Shown in pieces: positions 1-13,230 of a stretch of DNA of 34,041 bases. The notes beneath the pieces were generated by a model. That model ran no database searches. It saw only the letters and a program-made list of their open reading frames with translations, and was not told the DNA's origin. This stretch comes from Gammaproteobacteria bacterium (GTDB lineage: Bacteria; Pseudomonadota; Gammaproteobacteria; Eutrophobiales; Eutrophobiaceae). Position 1 is the first letter of the stretch; each line of letters opens with the position of its first letter. Both the position numbers and the translations under genes were made by a program. The DNA lies in assembly GCA_016179185.1 (NCBI GenBank), contig JACORW010000060.1, positions 1-34,041 of the forward strand, in the 5' to 3' direction.

Positions 1-76
1 AGGCCAGTAGCTCAATTGGCAGAGCGGCGGTCTCCAAAACCGCAGGTTGGGGGTTCGATTCCCTCCTGGCCTGCCA
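1..76 (+). tRNA. trnW: tRNA-Trp (CCA anticodon)
   Basis: A complete cloverleaf can be folded. Acceptor stem 1-7 pairs with 66-72, with discriminator G73 and an encoded CCA at 74-76. The anticodon stem GCGGT/ACCGC encloses loop CTCCAAA, giving anticodon CCA for tryptophan. The T stem (49-53 with 61-65) encloses TTCGATT. The mature tRNA begins at the first base of the window, so its promoter lies outside. Only 50 nt separate it from secE and I see no terminator there, so co-transcription with secE-nusG is likely. This tRNA-Trp/secE junction is common in gamma- and betaproteobacteria, where a tuf copy often lies just upstream. Confidence 0.97.
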
Positions 77-126
77 GATACCGACAAGCAGCAACGTAGA
101 CGCGGACGAGCCGAAAAGACGGTTGG

Positions 127-516
127 ATGAAACGTGACATGAACGCCCAGGTAGAGACAGCGTACGACAGGCTGGACACGCTGAAACTCACGGTCGCCGC
201 CCTGCTGGTTTGCACCGGCATGGCGGGCTACTACGTTTTTTCGGGTCATTCATTGCTGTTGCGGGTTGTTGGGCTGCTGGCGTGCGCGCTGGTCGCGCTG
301 ATAATCGCGCTGCGCACCGAAAAGGGTCGCGCCGTCACAGCGTTCCTTCACGAGGCGCAGATAGAAGTCCGCAAGGTCGTGTGGCCGACGCGTGACGAGA
401 CGCTGCAGACCACCGGCATCGTCATCATCGTGGTGATCGGCACCGCTCTCTTCTTGTGGGTGCTGGACTGGTTCCTGGGCTGGGGCATCCAGTTCGTCAT
501 CGGCACGGGAAGCTGA
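127..516 (+). CDS. secE: Protein translocase subunit SecE
   Basis: SecE clamps SecY in the SecYEG inner-membrane channel. The 129-aa product has three hydrophobic segments (about residues 20-38, 44-62 and 96-120), as in the long E. coli-type SecE. The conserved amphipathic segment [11 protein letters not shown] is at residues 81-91, before the last membrane helix. A second in-frame ATG at 139 would give 125 aa; neither start has a strong Shine-Dalgarno, so the N-terminus is uncertain by four residues. nusG begins 4 nt after the stop, the usual secE-nusG pairing. Confidence 0.96.
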   Translation: MKRDMNAQVETAYDRLDTLKLTVAALLVCTGMAGYYVFSGHSLLLRVVGLLACALVALIIALRTEKGRAVTAFLHEAQIEVRKVVWPTRDETLQTTGIVIIVVIGTALFLWVLDWFLGWGIQFVIGTGS

Positions 517-520
517 GCAG

Positions 521-1054
521 ATGCCGTTGCGCTGGTACGTCGTGCACGCTTACTCGGGCTTCGAAAATCATGTGATGAAAACGCTGCGCGAGCGCATTCG
601 CCGCAGCGGCCTGGAGTCGAAGTTCGGAGATATCCTCGTGCCTACAGAGGAAGTAGTTGAAATGCGCGACGGCAAGAAGCGCAAGAGTGAGCGGAAGTTT
701 TTCCCGGGCTACGTTCTGGTACAGATGGAGATGGGCGATGACACCTGGCATCTGGTCAAGGAATCGCCGAAGGTGCTGGGATTCATCGGCGGGACGCCGG
801 ACCGTCCGGCGCCAATCAGCGATGCCGAGGCCGAGGCCATACTGCAGCGTGTCGTGGACGGCGCGGACAAACCCAGGCCAAAGATATTGTTCGAGCCTGG
901 CGAAGTGGTCCGCGTCGTAGATGGACCGTTTACGGACTTCAACGGCGTTGTTGAAGAGGTCAATTACGAGAAAAGCCGGCTGCGGGTGTCGGTACTGATA
1001 TTTGGCCGTTCCACGCCGGTCGAGCTGGAGTTCACGCAGGTTGAGAAAGAGTGA
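521..1054 (+). CDS. nusG: Transcription termination/antitermination protein NusG
   Basis: NusG binds elongating RNA polymerase, suppresses pausing, and links it to Rho or to ribosomal protein S10. The 177-aa product has the NGN domain ([11 protein letters not shown] at residues 5-15, FFPGYVLV at 60-67) and a C-terminal KOW domain starting near residue 125 ([12 protein letters not shown]). Length matches the family (E. coli 181). GGGAAG just upstream, inside the end of secE, can serve as ribosome binding site. The stop codon lies inside the first unit of a heptamer repeat array that fills the spacer to rplK. Confidence 0.98.
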   Translation: MPLRWYVVHAYSGFENHVMKTLRERIRRSGLESKFGDILVPTEEVVEMRDGKKRKSERKFFPGYVLVQMEMGDDTWHLVKESPKVLGFIGGTPDRPAPISDAEAEAILQRVVDGADKPRPKILFEPGEVVRVVDGPFTDFNGVVEEVNYEKSRLRVSVLIFGRSTPVELEFTQVEKE

Positions 1055-1128
1055 AAAGTGGAAAGTGAAAAGTGAAAAGTAAAACAGGCGGTGTTGTTTA
1101 CTTTGCACTTTTGACTTTTCACTTTTTA
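1051..1128. repeat. Class A heptamer inverted array (nusG-rplK spacer)
   Basis: The left arm (1051-1085) is four to five tandem copies of a 7-nt unit GTGAAAA, with variants GTGGAAA and GTAAAAC. After an 11-nt spacer the right arm (1097-1128) holds the complement in the same 7-nt rhythm (TTCACTT, TTGACTT, TGCACTT). For example, 1051-1059 pairs exactly with 1114-1122. The transcript could form a long A/U-rich hairpin. The array starts within the nusG stop codon. Related arrays lie at 16986-17092 and 22181-22296. Confidence 0.9.
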
Positions 1129-1166
1129 CGGCCAATCGGAGCCCGGGCACCAAAGGGTATTAGGAA

Positions 1167-1598
1167 ATGGCAAAGAAAATAGAGACATACATCAAGCTGC
1201 AGGTTGCGGCCGGCCAGGCCAATCCCAGCCCGCCGGTGGGGCCCGCGCTGGGCCAGTACGGCGTCAACATCATGGAATTCTGCAAGGCGTTCAACGCCCA
1301 GACGCAGGGCCTGGAAAAGGGATCCCCGGTTCCGGTGGTCATCGCGGTCTACTCGGATCGCAGTTTTACCTTTGTCACCAAGACCACGCCCGCGGCGCAT
1401 CTGCTGTGCAAGGCGGCCGGTGTTGAGAAAGGCAGCGGCACGCCCAACACCGTCAAAGTGGGCAGGGTGACCCGCAGCCAGCTGGAAGAGATCGCGAAGC
1501 AAAAGGCACCGGATCTTACCGCCGCCGATCTCAACGCCGCTGTCCGGACTATTGCCGGAACCGCGCGCAGCATGGGGATCGAAACGGAGGGGGTGTGA
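1167..1598 (+). CDS. rplK: 50S ribosomal protein L11
   Basis: L11 binds the 23S rRNA GTPase-associated region and forms the base of the L7/L12 stalk. The 143-aa product (E. coli 142) has the N-terminal [17 protein letters not shown] motif (residues 16-32) and a C-terminal RNA-binding domain. rplA follows after 3 nt. Upstream GGG (1155-1157) or the very close AGGA (1162-1165) could bind the ribosome. In E. coli the L1 repressor site lies in this leader; here much of that space is a heptamer array and I cannot identify an L1 site. Confidence 0.98.
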   Translation: MAKKIETYIKLQVAAGQANPSPPVGPALGQYGVNIMEFCKAFNAQTQGLEKGSPVPVVIAVYSDRSFTFVTKTTPAAHLLCKAAGVEKGSGTPNTVKVGRVTRSQLEEIAKQKAPDLTAADLNAAVRTIAGTARSMGIETEGV

Positions 1599-1601
1599 GT
1601 C

Positions 1602-2297
1602 ATGGGCGCATTATCGAAAAGAACAGAGGCCTGCCGGGCCAGGGTCGAGCCGGGCAGACTGCACGAACTGAACGAGGCGTTGAGCCTGCTGAAGGCCTGT
1701 GCAACGGTCAAGTTCGACGAGTCCGTTGATGTGGCAATCAATCTGGGAATCGATCCGCGCAAATCCGACCAGACAGTACGCGGCGCATCGGTGCTGCCGC
1801 GCGGCACCGGCAAGACGGTCAAGGTTGCGGTGTTCGCCGACGGCGATCAGGCCAAGGAGGCAAAGGCCGCCGGCGCGGATTACGTGGGGATGCAGGATCT
1901 TGCCGATCAGATCCTGGGCGGCATGAGTGATTTCGGCGTGGTCATAGCCGCGCCATCGGCAATGGGCGTGGTGGGCAAGCTGGGCAAGCTCCTCGGTCCG
2001 AAAGGTCTGATGCCGAATCCCAAGGTCGGCACGGTAACCAAGGACGTGGGTGTTGCGGTAAAAAACGCCAAGGCGGGCCAGGTGCAGTTTCGGGCGGACA
2101 AGAACGGCATCGTGCACTGTGCCATAGGCAAGATCTCGTTTCCGCCGGAGGCATTGACCGAGAATCTGATGGCGTTGTTGCACGACCTTGTCAAGGCGAA
2201 GCCCCCGACCGCAAAGGGCATATTTCTCAAGAAGATCAGCCTGTCTACCACGATGGGTCCGGGCGTTCTTCTTGATCAGGGAAGTCTGGGAATTTGA
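1602..2297 (+). CDS. rplA: 50S ribosomal protein L1
   Basis: L1 forms the mobile stalk at the ribosomal E site and in E. coli represses rplKA translation. The 231-aa product has the family signature region around [19 protein letters not shown], and the later motif [12 protein letters not shown]. The start is set by the purine-rich GGAGGGGG inside the end of rplK. It ends before a 286-nt structured leader that separates it from rplJ. Confidence 0.98.
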   Translation: MGALSKRTEACRARVEPGRLHELNEALSLLKACATVKFDESVDVAINLGIDPRKSDQTVRGASVLPRGTGKTVKVAVFADGDQAKEAKAAGADYVGMQDLADQILGGMSDFGVVIAAPSAMGVVGKLGKLLGPKGLMPNPKVGTVTKDVGVAVKNAKAGQVQFRADKNGIVHCAIGKISFPPEALTENLMALLHDLVKAKPPTAKGIFLKKISLSTTMGPGVLLDQGSLGI

Positions 2298-2583
2298 GAG
2301 TCAGGGCGCCGCGGAGCGCGGCGTGAGTTGTTAAAGACTTTGGGCTGGCAGCAGGGATTTTGCCGGCCGTCGAAGACCGCAGGTGACTGCATCCGCGAAG
2401 GCGGGTGCCGCTTAATGCAGCCCCGCGAGGCTTGCCTGCGCAGACGGTGCCACCCTAACAGGTGCAGACCTGGGAAGGTCACCGTGATGGGAAACGAGGC
2501 ATGCCTGCCGGAGGGCGGGATGCATGAGCCGGATATCCCGGATCATGCGGCGCATGCCGTCACGGCAAGAGGAGGAGCTGAAA
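2298..2583 (+). promoter_or_regulatory. L10 (rplJ) mRNA leader
   Basis: This 286-nt gene-free stretch lies between rplA and the rplJ start and is rich in possible RNA helices. Stems seen: CGCCGC 2307-2312 with GCGGCG 2318-2323; CTGCAT 2387-2392 with ATGCAG 2415-2420; ACGGTG 2444-2449 with CACCGT 2480-2485; and GACC 2467-2470 with GGTC 2477-2480, which shares a base with the third. A 13-nt block at 2427-2439 recurs at 2496-2508 with one mismatch. In proteobacteria the L10-L12 complex represses its own operon through a leader at this place. That this leader does so is inferred from position and structure. Confidence 0.65.
2570..2577 (+). promoter_or_regulatory. Strong ribosome binding site fixing rplJ start
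   Basis: AGGAGGAG lies 6 nt before the GTG at 2584. It decides against the longer reading from ATG 2524, which would add 20 non-homologous residues and place this site inside the coding region. Confidence 0.9.
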
Positions 2584-3111
2584 GTGGGTTTCAACTTGGA
2601 GCAGAAGCAGGCAATCGTAAGCGAAGTTGCAGGCGTTGCTGCCCGGGCGTCCAACGTGGTCGCGGCGGAATACGCCGGGCTGACCGTTTCCGAACTCACG
2701 CAGTTGCGCAGTTCGGCGCGGAAGGCCGGGGTGTTCGTCAAGGTTGTGCGCAACACGCTGGCGCGCAGGGCTTTCAAAGGCACGCAATTTGCCTGCATGA
2801 ACGAGAAACTGGTCGGTCCGCTGTTGCTGGCGTTTGCCGGAGGTGAACCCGGTTCGGCAGCCAGGGTCATCCGCGAGTTTTCCAGGCAGAGCGACAAACT
2901 GGTCGTGAAACTCGTCGCGGTGGACGGGCGCCTGTTCGACGGTTCGGCGCTGGAAAGGCTGGCAAGCCTGCCGTCGCTCCAACAGGCACGGTCCATGCTG
3001 CTCGGCGTGTTCAAGGCGCCGCTCGGCAAGTTCGTCCGGGTGCTGTCCGAGCCGGAGGCGAAGTTCGTCAGATTGCTCACTTCCTACAAGGACAGGCAGC
3101 AGGCAGCCTGA
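2584..3111 (+). CDS. rplJ: 50S ribosomal protein L10
   Basis: L10 anchors L7/L12 dimers to the ribosomal stalk and, with them, acts as a translational repressor in E. coli. From GTG 2584 the product is 175 aa and aligns from its first residues with L10 (FNLEQKQAIV; VVRNTLARRAF; LVGPLLLAF). The C-terminal helix that carries L7/L12 is about residues 140-170. The GTG start is chosen because of the strong ribosome binding site 6 nt upstream and agreement with family N-termini; E. coli L10 is 165 aa. Confidence 0.96.
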   Translation: MGFNLEQKQAIVSEVAGVAARASNVVAAEYAGLTVSELTQLRSSARKAGVFVKVVRNTLARRAFKGTQFACMNEKLVGPLLLAFAGGEPGSAARVIREFSRQSDKLVVKLVAVDGRLFDGSALERLASLPSLQQARSMLLGVFKAPLGKFVRVLSEPEAKFVRLLTSYKDRQQAA

Positions 3112-3125
3112 GGCCCATGCCTTAA

Positions 3126-3155
3126 TTGTCAATAAACACCTGTTACGGGTATTCA
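3126..3155 (+). promoter_or_regulatory. Possible weak promoter before rplL
   Basis: The 69-nt rplJ-rplL spacer is much more AT-rich than its surroundings. It contains TTGTCA (3126-3131) and, 18 nt later, TATTCA (3150-3155), a poor but possible sigma70-type pair. Extra rplL mRNA would suit the multiple L7/L12 copies per ribosome. The AT-richness may instead only keep the rplL ribosome binding site unstructured. Confidence 0.25.
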
Positions 3156-3180
3156 CTTTAAATTTTGAGGAGCAGCAAAC

Positions 3181-3558
3181 ATGTCTGTCACACGTGAAGA
3201 GATCAAGCAGGCGCTGGGCAAGATGCCGGTAATGGAACTGGTCGAATTAATCGGCGAGCTGGAAAAGGAGTGGGGCGTTACTGCGGCGGCCCCCGTGGCC
3301 GTGGCTGCGGCGCCGGCAGCCGGTGCGGCGCCCGCGGTCGAAGAAAAGACCGAGTTCAATGTCGTCATGACTGCCTTCGGCAGCAACAAGGTCAGCGTCA
3401 TCAAAGTTATCCGGGCCATCACCGGCCTGGGTCTGAAGGAAGCGAAGGACCTCGTCGAAGGCGTGCCGTCCACGGTCAAGGAAGCCGTGGCCAAGGCGGA
3501 AGCCGAGGACATCAAGAAGCAGTTGCAGGAAGCCGGAGCCACGGTTGAGCTCAAGTAA
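3181..3558 (+). CDS. rplL: 50S ribosomal protein L7/L12
   Basis: This is the multicopy acidic stalk protein that recruits EF-Tu, EF-G and other GTPase factors. The 125-aa product shows the order of the family: an N-terminal dimerisation domain that binds L10 (residues 1-35), an Ala/Pro-rich flexible hinge (about 37-56), and the globular C-terminal domain with [27 protein letters not shown] about 10 nt upstream is a good ribosome binding site. It is followed by a strong hairpin before rpoB. Confidence 0.98.
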   Translation: MSVTREEIKQALGKMPVMELVELIGELEKEWGVTAAAPVAVAAAPAAGAAPAVEEKTEFNVVMTAFGSNKVSVIKVIRAITGLGLKEAKDLVEGVPSTVKEAVAKAEAEDIKKQLQEAGATVELK

Positions 3559-3590
3559 ACCGCAACCGGCGTCGCATTTTCACGACCGGC

Positions 3591-3637
3591 GCGGGCCGCC
3601 GAGCGGAACTTCCGGCGGCCCGCAGTCGCACAGTTTT
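3591..3637 (+). terminator. rplL-rpoB hairpin, probable partial terminator
   Basis: An 11-bp perfect stem (3591-3601 with 3613-3623, GC-only) encloses an 11-nt loop, and TTTT follows at 3634-3637, ten bases beyond. The T-run is short and displaced, so read-through is expected. In E. coli the same junction carries an attenuator and an RNase III site that lower rpoBC expression relative to the ribosomal genes. The same role is inferred here. Confidence 0.6.
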
Positions 3638-3668
3638 CCGGCCCGGCTACATTTCTGGAGATAAACGC

Positions 3669-6600
3669 ATGGCTTATTCTTACACCGAAAAGAAACGCAT
3701 CCGCAAGGATTTCGGCAAGCGTCCGACCATCCTCAAGGTGCCGTATCTTCTGGAAATGCAGATCGATTCCTACAACAAGTATCTGCAACCGGACGTCGTA
3801 CCGGAGCGGCGCAGGGATGTCGGGCTTCAGGCGGCATTTCGTTCGGTGTTCCCCATCGAGAGTTATTCGGGGAACGCGGTATTGGAATACGTCAGTTACA
3901 GTCTTGGTGCGCCGATATTCGACGTCAAGGAATGCCAGCAGCGCGGCATGACCTTCGCGGCATCGCTGCGCGTCAAGGTGCGGCTGGTCATCTATGACAA
4001 GGAGGCGGGGCTCAACAACAAGGTCGTCAAGGATGTCAAGGAGCAGGATGTCTACATGGGCGAGATCCCGCTGATGACGCGCACCGGCACCTTCGTCATC
4101 AACGGGACCGAGCGCGTAATAGTCTCGCAGCTGCACCGTTCGCCCGGCGTATTCTTCGAACACGACAAGGGCAAGACGCATTCCTCCGGCAAGCTGCTGT
4201 ATTCCGCGCGTGTGATTCCCTATCGTGGTTCGTGGCTCGATTTCGAGTTCGATCCCAAGGACCTGGTCTATTGCCGCATCGATCGGAGGCGCAAGATACC
4301 GGCAACCGTGCTGCTGCGCGCATTGGGGTATACGACGCAGGAAATGCTGCAAATCTTTTTCGAGACCAATGTTTTCATCTTCAATCGGAAAGGCGTATTT
4401 CTGAAACTCGTGCCGGAACGGCTGCGCGGCGAAACGGTTTCATTCGACATCAAGGACCCCAGGGGCAAGGTGGTCATCGAAGGCGATCGCCGCATCACCG
4501 CGCGGCATATTCGCGAGATTGAAAGCCTCGGCCTGAAGCAGCTCGAGGTGCCGCCGGAATATCTGATCGGCAAGGTCCTGGCCCGCGACGTCATTGACAC
4601 AGGCAGCGGTGAACTGATAGCGGAAGCCAACGCGGAGATCACCGATGAGATACTCAAGAAGCTGGTCGTGGCCGGTGACCTTGAAGTTCATACACTGTAT
4701 ACAAATGAACTCGATCGCGGCCCGTACATCTCCGAGACGCTGCGCATGGACGGAACCAGCACGCCGCTGGAGGCGCAGATTGAAATCTATCGCATGATGC
4801 GGCCGGGCGAGCCGCCCACCAAGGATGCGGCGGAGAGCCTGTTCAGGAACCTGTTTTTCAGCGCCGATCGGTACGATCTGTCCCCGGTCGGGCGCATGAA
4901 ATTCAACCGCCGCGTCGGTCGCAAGACCTCAACGGGCGCCGGCGTGGTCTATGACGGCAAGTACTTTGCCCAGCGTTCCGAGGAGGACGCGAAAAAGGCG
5001 TATCGCGAATTCGGCGACATGTCCGATGTCATTGATGTGATGAAGACCCTGGTCAGCATCCGCAACGGCAAGGGCACCGTGGACGATATCGATCATCTGG
5101 GCAACCGGCGCGTGCGCAGCGTCGGAGAAATGGCTGAAAACCAGTTCCGGGTGGGACTGGTGCGGGTGGAGCGTGCCGTCAAGGAACGCCTGAGCCTGGC
5201 CGAATCGGAAGGGTTGATGCCCCAGGAAATCATCAATGCGAAGCCGGTATCGGCGGTAATCAAGGAATTCTTCGGTTCGTCGCAGTTGTCGCAGTTCATG
5301 GATCAGAATAATCCGCTGTCCGAGATCACCCACAAGCGCCGCATCTCTGCGCTCGGCCCGGGAGGCCTGACGCGCGAACGGGCCGGATTCGAGGTGCGCG
5401 ACGTGCACCCCACGCATTACGGCCGCGTCTGTCCCATTGAAACGCCGGAAGGTCCGAATATCGGACTGATCAATTCGCTGGCCGTCTATGCGCGCGCCAA
5501 CGAGTACGGATTTCTGGAGACGCCCTACCGCCGGGTAGTCAAGAGCCGCGTCACCGACCAGATCGAGTATCTGTCCGCCATTGAGGAGGGCGAATACGTC
5601 ATCGCCCAGGCGAACAGCACGCTGGATGACAGGGGTCATCTGATTGATGACCTGGTGTCATGCCGGCACAAGAACGAATTTTCCCTGTTCGGTCCGGATC
5701 GCGTGGAGTACATGGACGTTTCACCGCGCCAGATCGTGTCCGTGGCCGCGGCGTTGATTCCGTTTCTGGAGCATGACGATGCCAATCGCGCATTGATGGG
5801 TTCGAACATGCAACGCCAGGCCGTACCTACGCTCCGTACCGAGAAGCCCCTGGTCGGCACGGGCATCGAGCGCACTGTGGCGATGGATTCCGGAGTCACG
5901 GTGGCGGCGGATCGCGGCGGCGTCGTGGACTCAGTGGATGCTGGCCGCATGGTAGTCCGCGTGCATGATGACGAAGTAAAGGCCGGGGAACCGGGGGTGG
6001 ATATCTATAACCTCATCAAGTACACGCGTTCCAATCAGAACACGTGCATCAACCAGAAACCACTGGTGAAGCCGGGCGACCTCGTGTCCAGGGGCGATGT
6101 GCTTGCCGACGGTCCGGCAACGGATCTCGGTGAACTGGCGCTCGGCCAGAACATGCTGGTGGCGTTCATGCCCTGGAACGGGTGCAACTTCGAGGACTCG
6201 ATCCTGATCTCGGAGCGCGTCGTTCAGGAGGAGCGCTTCACGACGATTCATATTGAAGAGCTGACCTGTGTTGCCCGCGACACGAAGCTGGGCCCGGAGG
6301 AGATTTCCGCGGACATTCCAAACGTCAGCGAAAGCGCGCTTAACAAACTGGACGAATCCGGCATCGTTTTTATCGGCGCCGAAGTCAACGTGGGTGACAT
6401 ACTCGTCGGCAAGGTGACGCCGAAAGGCGAGACGCAACTTACGCCGGAAGAGAAGCTGCTGCGTGCGATATTCGGCGAAAAAGCATCGGACGTGAAGGAT
6501 ACCTCCCTGCGCGTCCCGTCGGGCATGAACGGCACGGTCATTGACGTTCACGTGTTCACGCGCGACGGTATCGAGAAGGATGCCCGCGCGCTGGAGATCG

Positions 6601-7814
6601 AGGAGTCCGAGTTGAATCAGGTGCGCAAGGACCTCAACGATCAATTCCGCATCATGGAGGACGGCATTTACCAGCGCATCGAACGGCATCTGCTCGGGAA
6701 AGTGGCCGAGGGCGGGCCGTCCGGCCTGCGTTCTGGCGACAAGATCACCAAGTCCTATCTGAACGATACGCCGCGCGAAAAATGGTTCGAAATCCGGCTT
6801 CGTAATGATGAGGCCAACCAGATTTTGGAGCAGACCTCGGCGCAACTTGACGTGCTGCGCAGGGAACTGGACAGCCGTTTCGAGGAAAAGCGCGCCAAGC
6901 TCACTTCCGGGGACGATCTGGCGCCCGGCGTCCTGAAGATGGTCAAGGTCTACCTGGCGGTGAAGCGCCGTATTCAGCCCGGCGACAAGATGGCCGGGCG
7001 TCACGGCAACAAGGGTGTCATTTCCACAATTGTCCCGGTGGAGGATATGCCGCACATGCAGGACGGGACACCTGTGGACGTGGTTCTTAATCCCCTTGGC
7101 GTGCCGTCACGCATGAACGTCGGTCAGGTACTGGAAACGCATCTGGGCTGGGCCGCGAAGGGACTCGGCTTGCGCATCGGCGAGATGCTCGATCGGCACG
7201 CTGCTGCCTCGGAGCTGCGTGCATTCATGGAGCGGATCTACAACAACAGCGGGCGCAGGGAAAAGCTGGATTCGCTGTCGGCCGAGGAGGTCGTACGCCT
7301 GGCCGGAAACCTGCGCTCGGGCGTGCCGATGGCGACGCCGGTATTCGACGGAGCAAGTGAGGGGGAGATCCGGAACATGCTGGAGCTTGCGGGATTGCCC
7401 CCCAACGGGCAGACTGCCCTGTTCGACGGCCGCACAGGTGACAAATTCGACCGCCCGGTGACCGTGGGCTACATGTACATGCTGAAGCTCAACCATCTGG
7501 TGGACGACAAGATGCACGCGCGCTCGACCGGGCCGTACAGCCTGGTGACGCAGCAGCCGCTGGGTGGCAAAGCGCAGTTCGGCGGCCAGCGTTTTGGCGA
7601 AATGGAAGTGTGGGCGCTGGAGTCCTACGGCGCCGCCTACACGCTGCAGGAGATGTTGACCGTCAAGTCCGACGATGTGAACGGCAGAACCAAGATGTAC
7701 AAGAACATCGTCGACGGAAATCACCACATGGAGGCGGGCATGCCGGAGTCCTTCAATGTGCTGGTGAAGGAAATCCGTTCGCTGGGCATCGACATCGCAC
7801 TCGAGGAACAATGA
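3669..7814 (+). CDS. rpoB: DNA-directed RNA polymerase subunit beta
   Basis: The beta subunit forms one jaw and part of the catalytic centre of RNA polymerase. The product is 1381 aa, against 1342 in E. coli. It starts [19 protein letters not shown] with GGAG upstream. The rifampicin region ([20 protein letters not shown] from residue 537) has the wild-type, drug-sensitive residues. The C-terminal [12 protein letters not shown] motif is present. About 22 extra residues lie near residues 426-449, between FNRRVGRK and SDVIDVMK, compared with E. coli and Pseudomonas. Co-transcribed with rpoC. Confidence 0.98.
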   Translation: MAYSYTEKKRIRKDFGKRPTILKVPYLLEMQIDSYNKYLQPDVVPERRRDVGLQAAFRSVFPIESYSGNAVLEYVSYSLGAPIFDVKECQQRGMTFAASLRVKVRLVIYDKEAGLNNKVVKDVKEQDVYMGEIPLMTRTGTFVINGTERVIVSQLHRSPGVFFEHDKGKTHSSGKLLYSARVIPYRGSWLDFEFDPKDLVYCRIDRRRKIPATVLLRALGYTTQEMLQIFFETNVFIFNRKGVFLKLVPERLRGETVSFDIKDPRGKVVIEGDRRITARHIREIESLGLKQLEVPPEYLIGKVLARDVIDTGSGELIAEANAEITDEILKKLVVAGDLEVHTLYTNELDRGPYISETLRMDGTSTPLEAQIEIYRMMRPGEPPTKDAAESLFRNLFFSADRYDLSPVGRMKFNRRVGRKTSTGAGVVYDGKYFAQRSEEDAKKAYREFGDMSDVIDVMKTLVSIRNGKGTVDDIDHLGNRRVRSVGEMAENQFRVGLVRVERAVKERLSLAESEGLMPQEIINAKPVSAVIKEFFGSSQLSQFMDQNNPLSEITHKRRISALGPGGLTRERAGFEVRDVHPTHYGRVCPIETPEGPNIGLINSLAVYARANEYGFLETPYRRVVKSRVTDQIEYLSAIEEGEYVIAQANSTLDDRGHLIDDLVSCRHKNEFSLFGPDRVEYMDVSPRQIVSVAAALIPFLEHDDANRALMGSNMQRQAVPTLRTEKPLVGTGIERTVAMDSGVTVAADRGGVVDSVDAGRMVVRVHDDEVKAGEPGVDIYNLIKYTRSNQNTCINQKPLVKPGDLVSRGDVLADGPATDLGELALGQNMLVAFMPWNGCNFEDSILISERVVQEERFTTIHIEELTCVARDTKLGPEEISADIPNVSESALNKLDESGIVFIGAEVNVGDILVGKVTPKGETQLTPEEKLLRAIFGEKASDVKDTSLRVPSGMNGTVIDVHVFTRDGIEKDARALEIEESELNQVRKDLNDQFRIMEDGIYQRIERHLLGKVAEGGPSGLRSGDKITKSYLNDTPREKWFEIRLRNDEANQILEQTSAQLDVLRRELDSRFEEKRAKLTSGDDLAPGVLKMVKVYLAVKRRIQPGDKMAGRHGNKGVISTIVPVEDMPHMQDGTPVDVVLNPLGVPSRMNVGQVLETHLGWAAKGLGLRIGEMLDRHAAASELRAFMERIYNNSGRREKLDSLSAEEVVRLAGNLRSGVPMATPVFDGASEGEIRNMLELAGLPPNGQTALFDGRTGDKFDRPVTVGYMYMLKLNHLVDDKMHARSTGPYSLVTQQPLGGKAQFGGQRFGEMEVWALESYGAAYTLQEMLTVKSDDVNGRTKMYKNIVDGNHHMEAGMPESFNVLVKEIRSLGIDIALEEQ

Positions 7815-7852
7815 TTGTTTATCTGACACACGCCGCGCACATGCCCGGCGTG

Positions 7853-7859
7853 GGAGGAG
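7853..7859 (+). promoter_or_regulatory. Ribosome binding site fixing the TTG start of rpoC
   Basis: GGAGGAG sits exactly 6 nt before TTG 7866. No ATG or GTG in a suitable position gives the conserved KDLLRLLK N-terminus, so this site supports the rare start codon. Confidence 0.9.
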
Positions 7860-7865
7860 AAGGCC

Positions 7866-12083
<4,218 letters not shown>

Positions 12084-12094
12084 CCCCGGTTGCC

Positions 12095-12124
12095 TTGACA
12101 CTCCAGGCCAAAGCACAATAAACT
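12095..12124 (+). promoter_or_regulatory. Candidate str operon promoter
   Basis: A perfect TTGACA (12095-12100) is followed after 18 nt by TAAACT (12119-12124; four of six match TATAAT), just after the rpoC stop. The start of transcription would be near 12131. This matches the position where the str operon promoter is expected. Confidence 0.55.
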
Positions 12125-12138
12125 TGTATGTCTTTGTT

Positions 12139-12175
12139 GGCAGGTTGGGCCCCGCCCAACCTGTCATCTGTATTT
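12139..12175 (+). terminator. GC-rich hairpin with T-run after rpoC
   Basis: CAGGTTGGGC (12141-12150) pairs perfectly with GCCCAACCTG (12154-12163) across a CCC loop, and two further pairs (one G-U) extend it to 12 bp. TATTTT follows at 12171-12176. It could terminate rpoBC read-through. It also lies about 8 nt downstream of the start expected from the promoter at 12095-12124, so it may act as a 5' leader hairpin or attenuator. The rest of the spacer to 12331 shows no gene and no other clear element. Confidence 0.6.
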
Positions 12176-12331
12176 TGGGCCCCGATTTTTACGCCGGAAC
12201 GGGCGATTCCCGGACCGGACGGCCCCCCGATCCAACCACCCATAACCTTCGCCCACGTGGCCTGTTCCGGCATGGGCGTCGCGCCCGGCAGGGCTGTGGG
12301 GGGGAAAACGTGACCAGCGGACGCAACGGCA

Positions 12332-12706
12332 ATGGCGACAATCAATCAGTTAGTGCGAAAGCCCCGGCGCCGGCAGCGCCCGAAAAGTGCCGTGCCCGCC
12401 CTGCAGGCGTGCCCGCAGAAGCGCGGTGTGTGCACGCGCGTCTACACCACGACCCCCAAGAAACCCAATTCCGCGTTGCGCAAGGTGGCGCGCGTGCGTT
12501 TGACCAACGGCCAGGAAGTAACCACGTACATCGGTGGCGAGGGTCATAATCTTCAGGAGCACTCGGTCATCCTCATACGTGGCGGGCGTGTCAAGGACCT
12601 TCCGGGTGTGCGATATCACACTGTGCGGGGGACGCTGGATACCCAGGGCGTCGGCGACCGTCGCCAGGGCCGCTCGAAGTACGGCGCCAAGCGACCCAAG
12701 GCCTGA
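12332..12706 (+). CDS. rpsL: 30S ribosomal protein S12
   Basis: S12 sits at the decoding centre and controls accuracy. The 124-aa product has the conserved [13 protein letters not shown] (Lys43, Lys44) and [17 protein letters not shown] (Lys88, Asp89) segments. The residues commonly mutated in streptomycin resistance are wild type, and Asp89 is the usual methylthiolation site. It is the first gene of the str operon, preceded by a leader of about 200 nt. The ribosome binding site is weak (GCGGA about 10 nt upstream). Confidence 0.98.
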   Translation: MATINQLVRKPRRRQRPKSAVPALQACPQKRGVCTRVYTTTPKKPNSALRKVARVRLTNGQEVTTYIGGEGHNLQEHSVILIRGGRVKDLPGVRYHTVRGTLDTQGVGDRRQGRSKYGAKRPKA

Positions 12707-12713
12707 TTGATAG

Positions 12714-13205
<492 letters not shown>

Positions 13206-13216
13206 TGATGAAAAGC

Positions 13217-13224
13217 GGAAGGAA
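13217..13224 (+). promoter_or_regulatory. Ribosome binding site for the GTG start of fusA
   Basis: GGAAGGAA ends 6 nt before GTG 13231 and supports that codon as the start. The protein read from there has the normal EF-G N-terminus. Confidence 0.85.
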
Positions 13225-13230
13225 CTGGCC

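Noticed and set aside
1051..1128. Rho-independent terminator after nusG
   Set aside because: The paired arms could form a stem but it is A/U-rich and not followed by a T-run; it is better explained as a heptamer array.
497..1153. 218-codon - strand frame over nusG with a Phe/Ser-rich stretch
   Set aside because: The Phe/Ser-rich part is just the translated heptamer array, the rest is antisense nusG.
2524..2583. N-terminal extension of L10 from ATG 2524
   Set aside because: It would put the strong ribosome binding site inside the gene, and the 20 residues do not match the L10 N-terminus.
5931..7055. 374-codon open frame on the - strand inside rpoB
   Set aside because: Antisense shadow of highly conserved rpoB coding sequence with no recognisable protein features.
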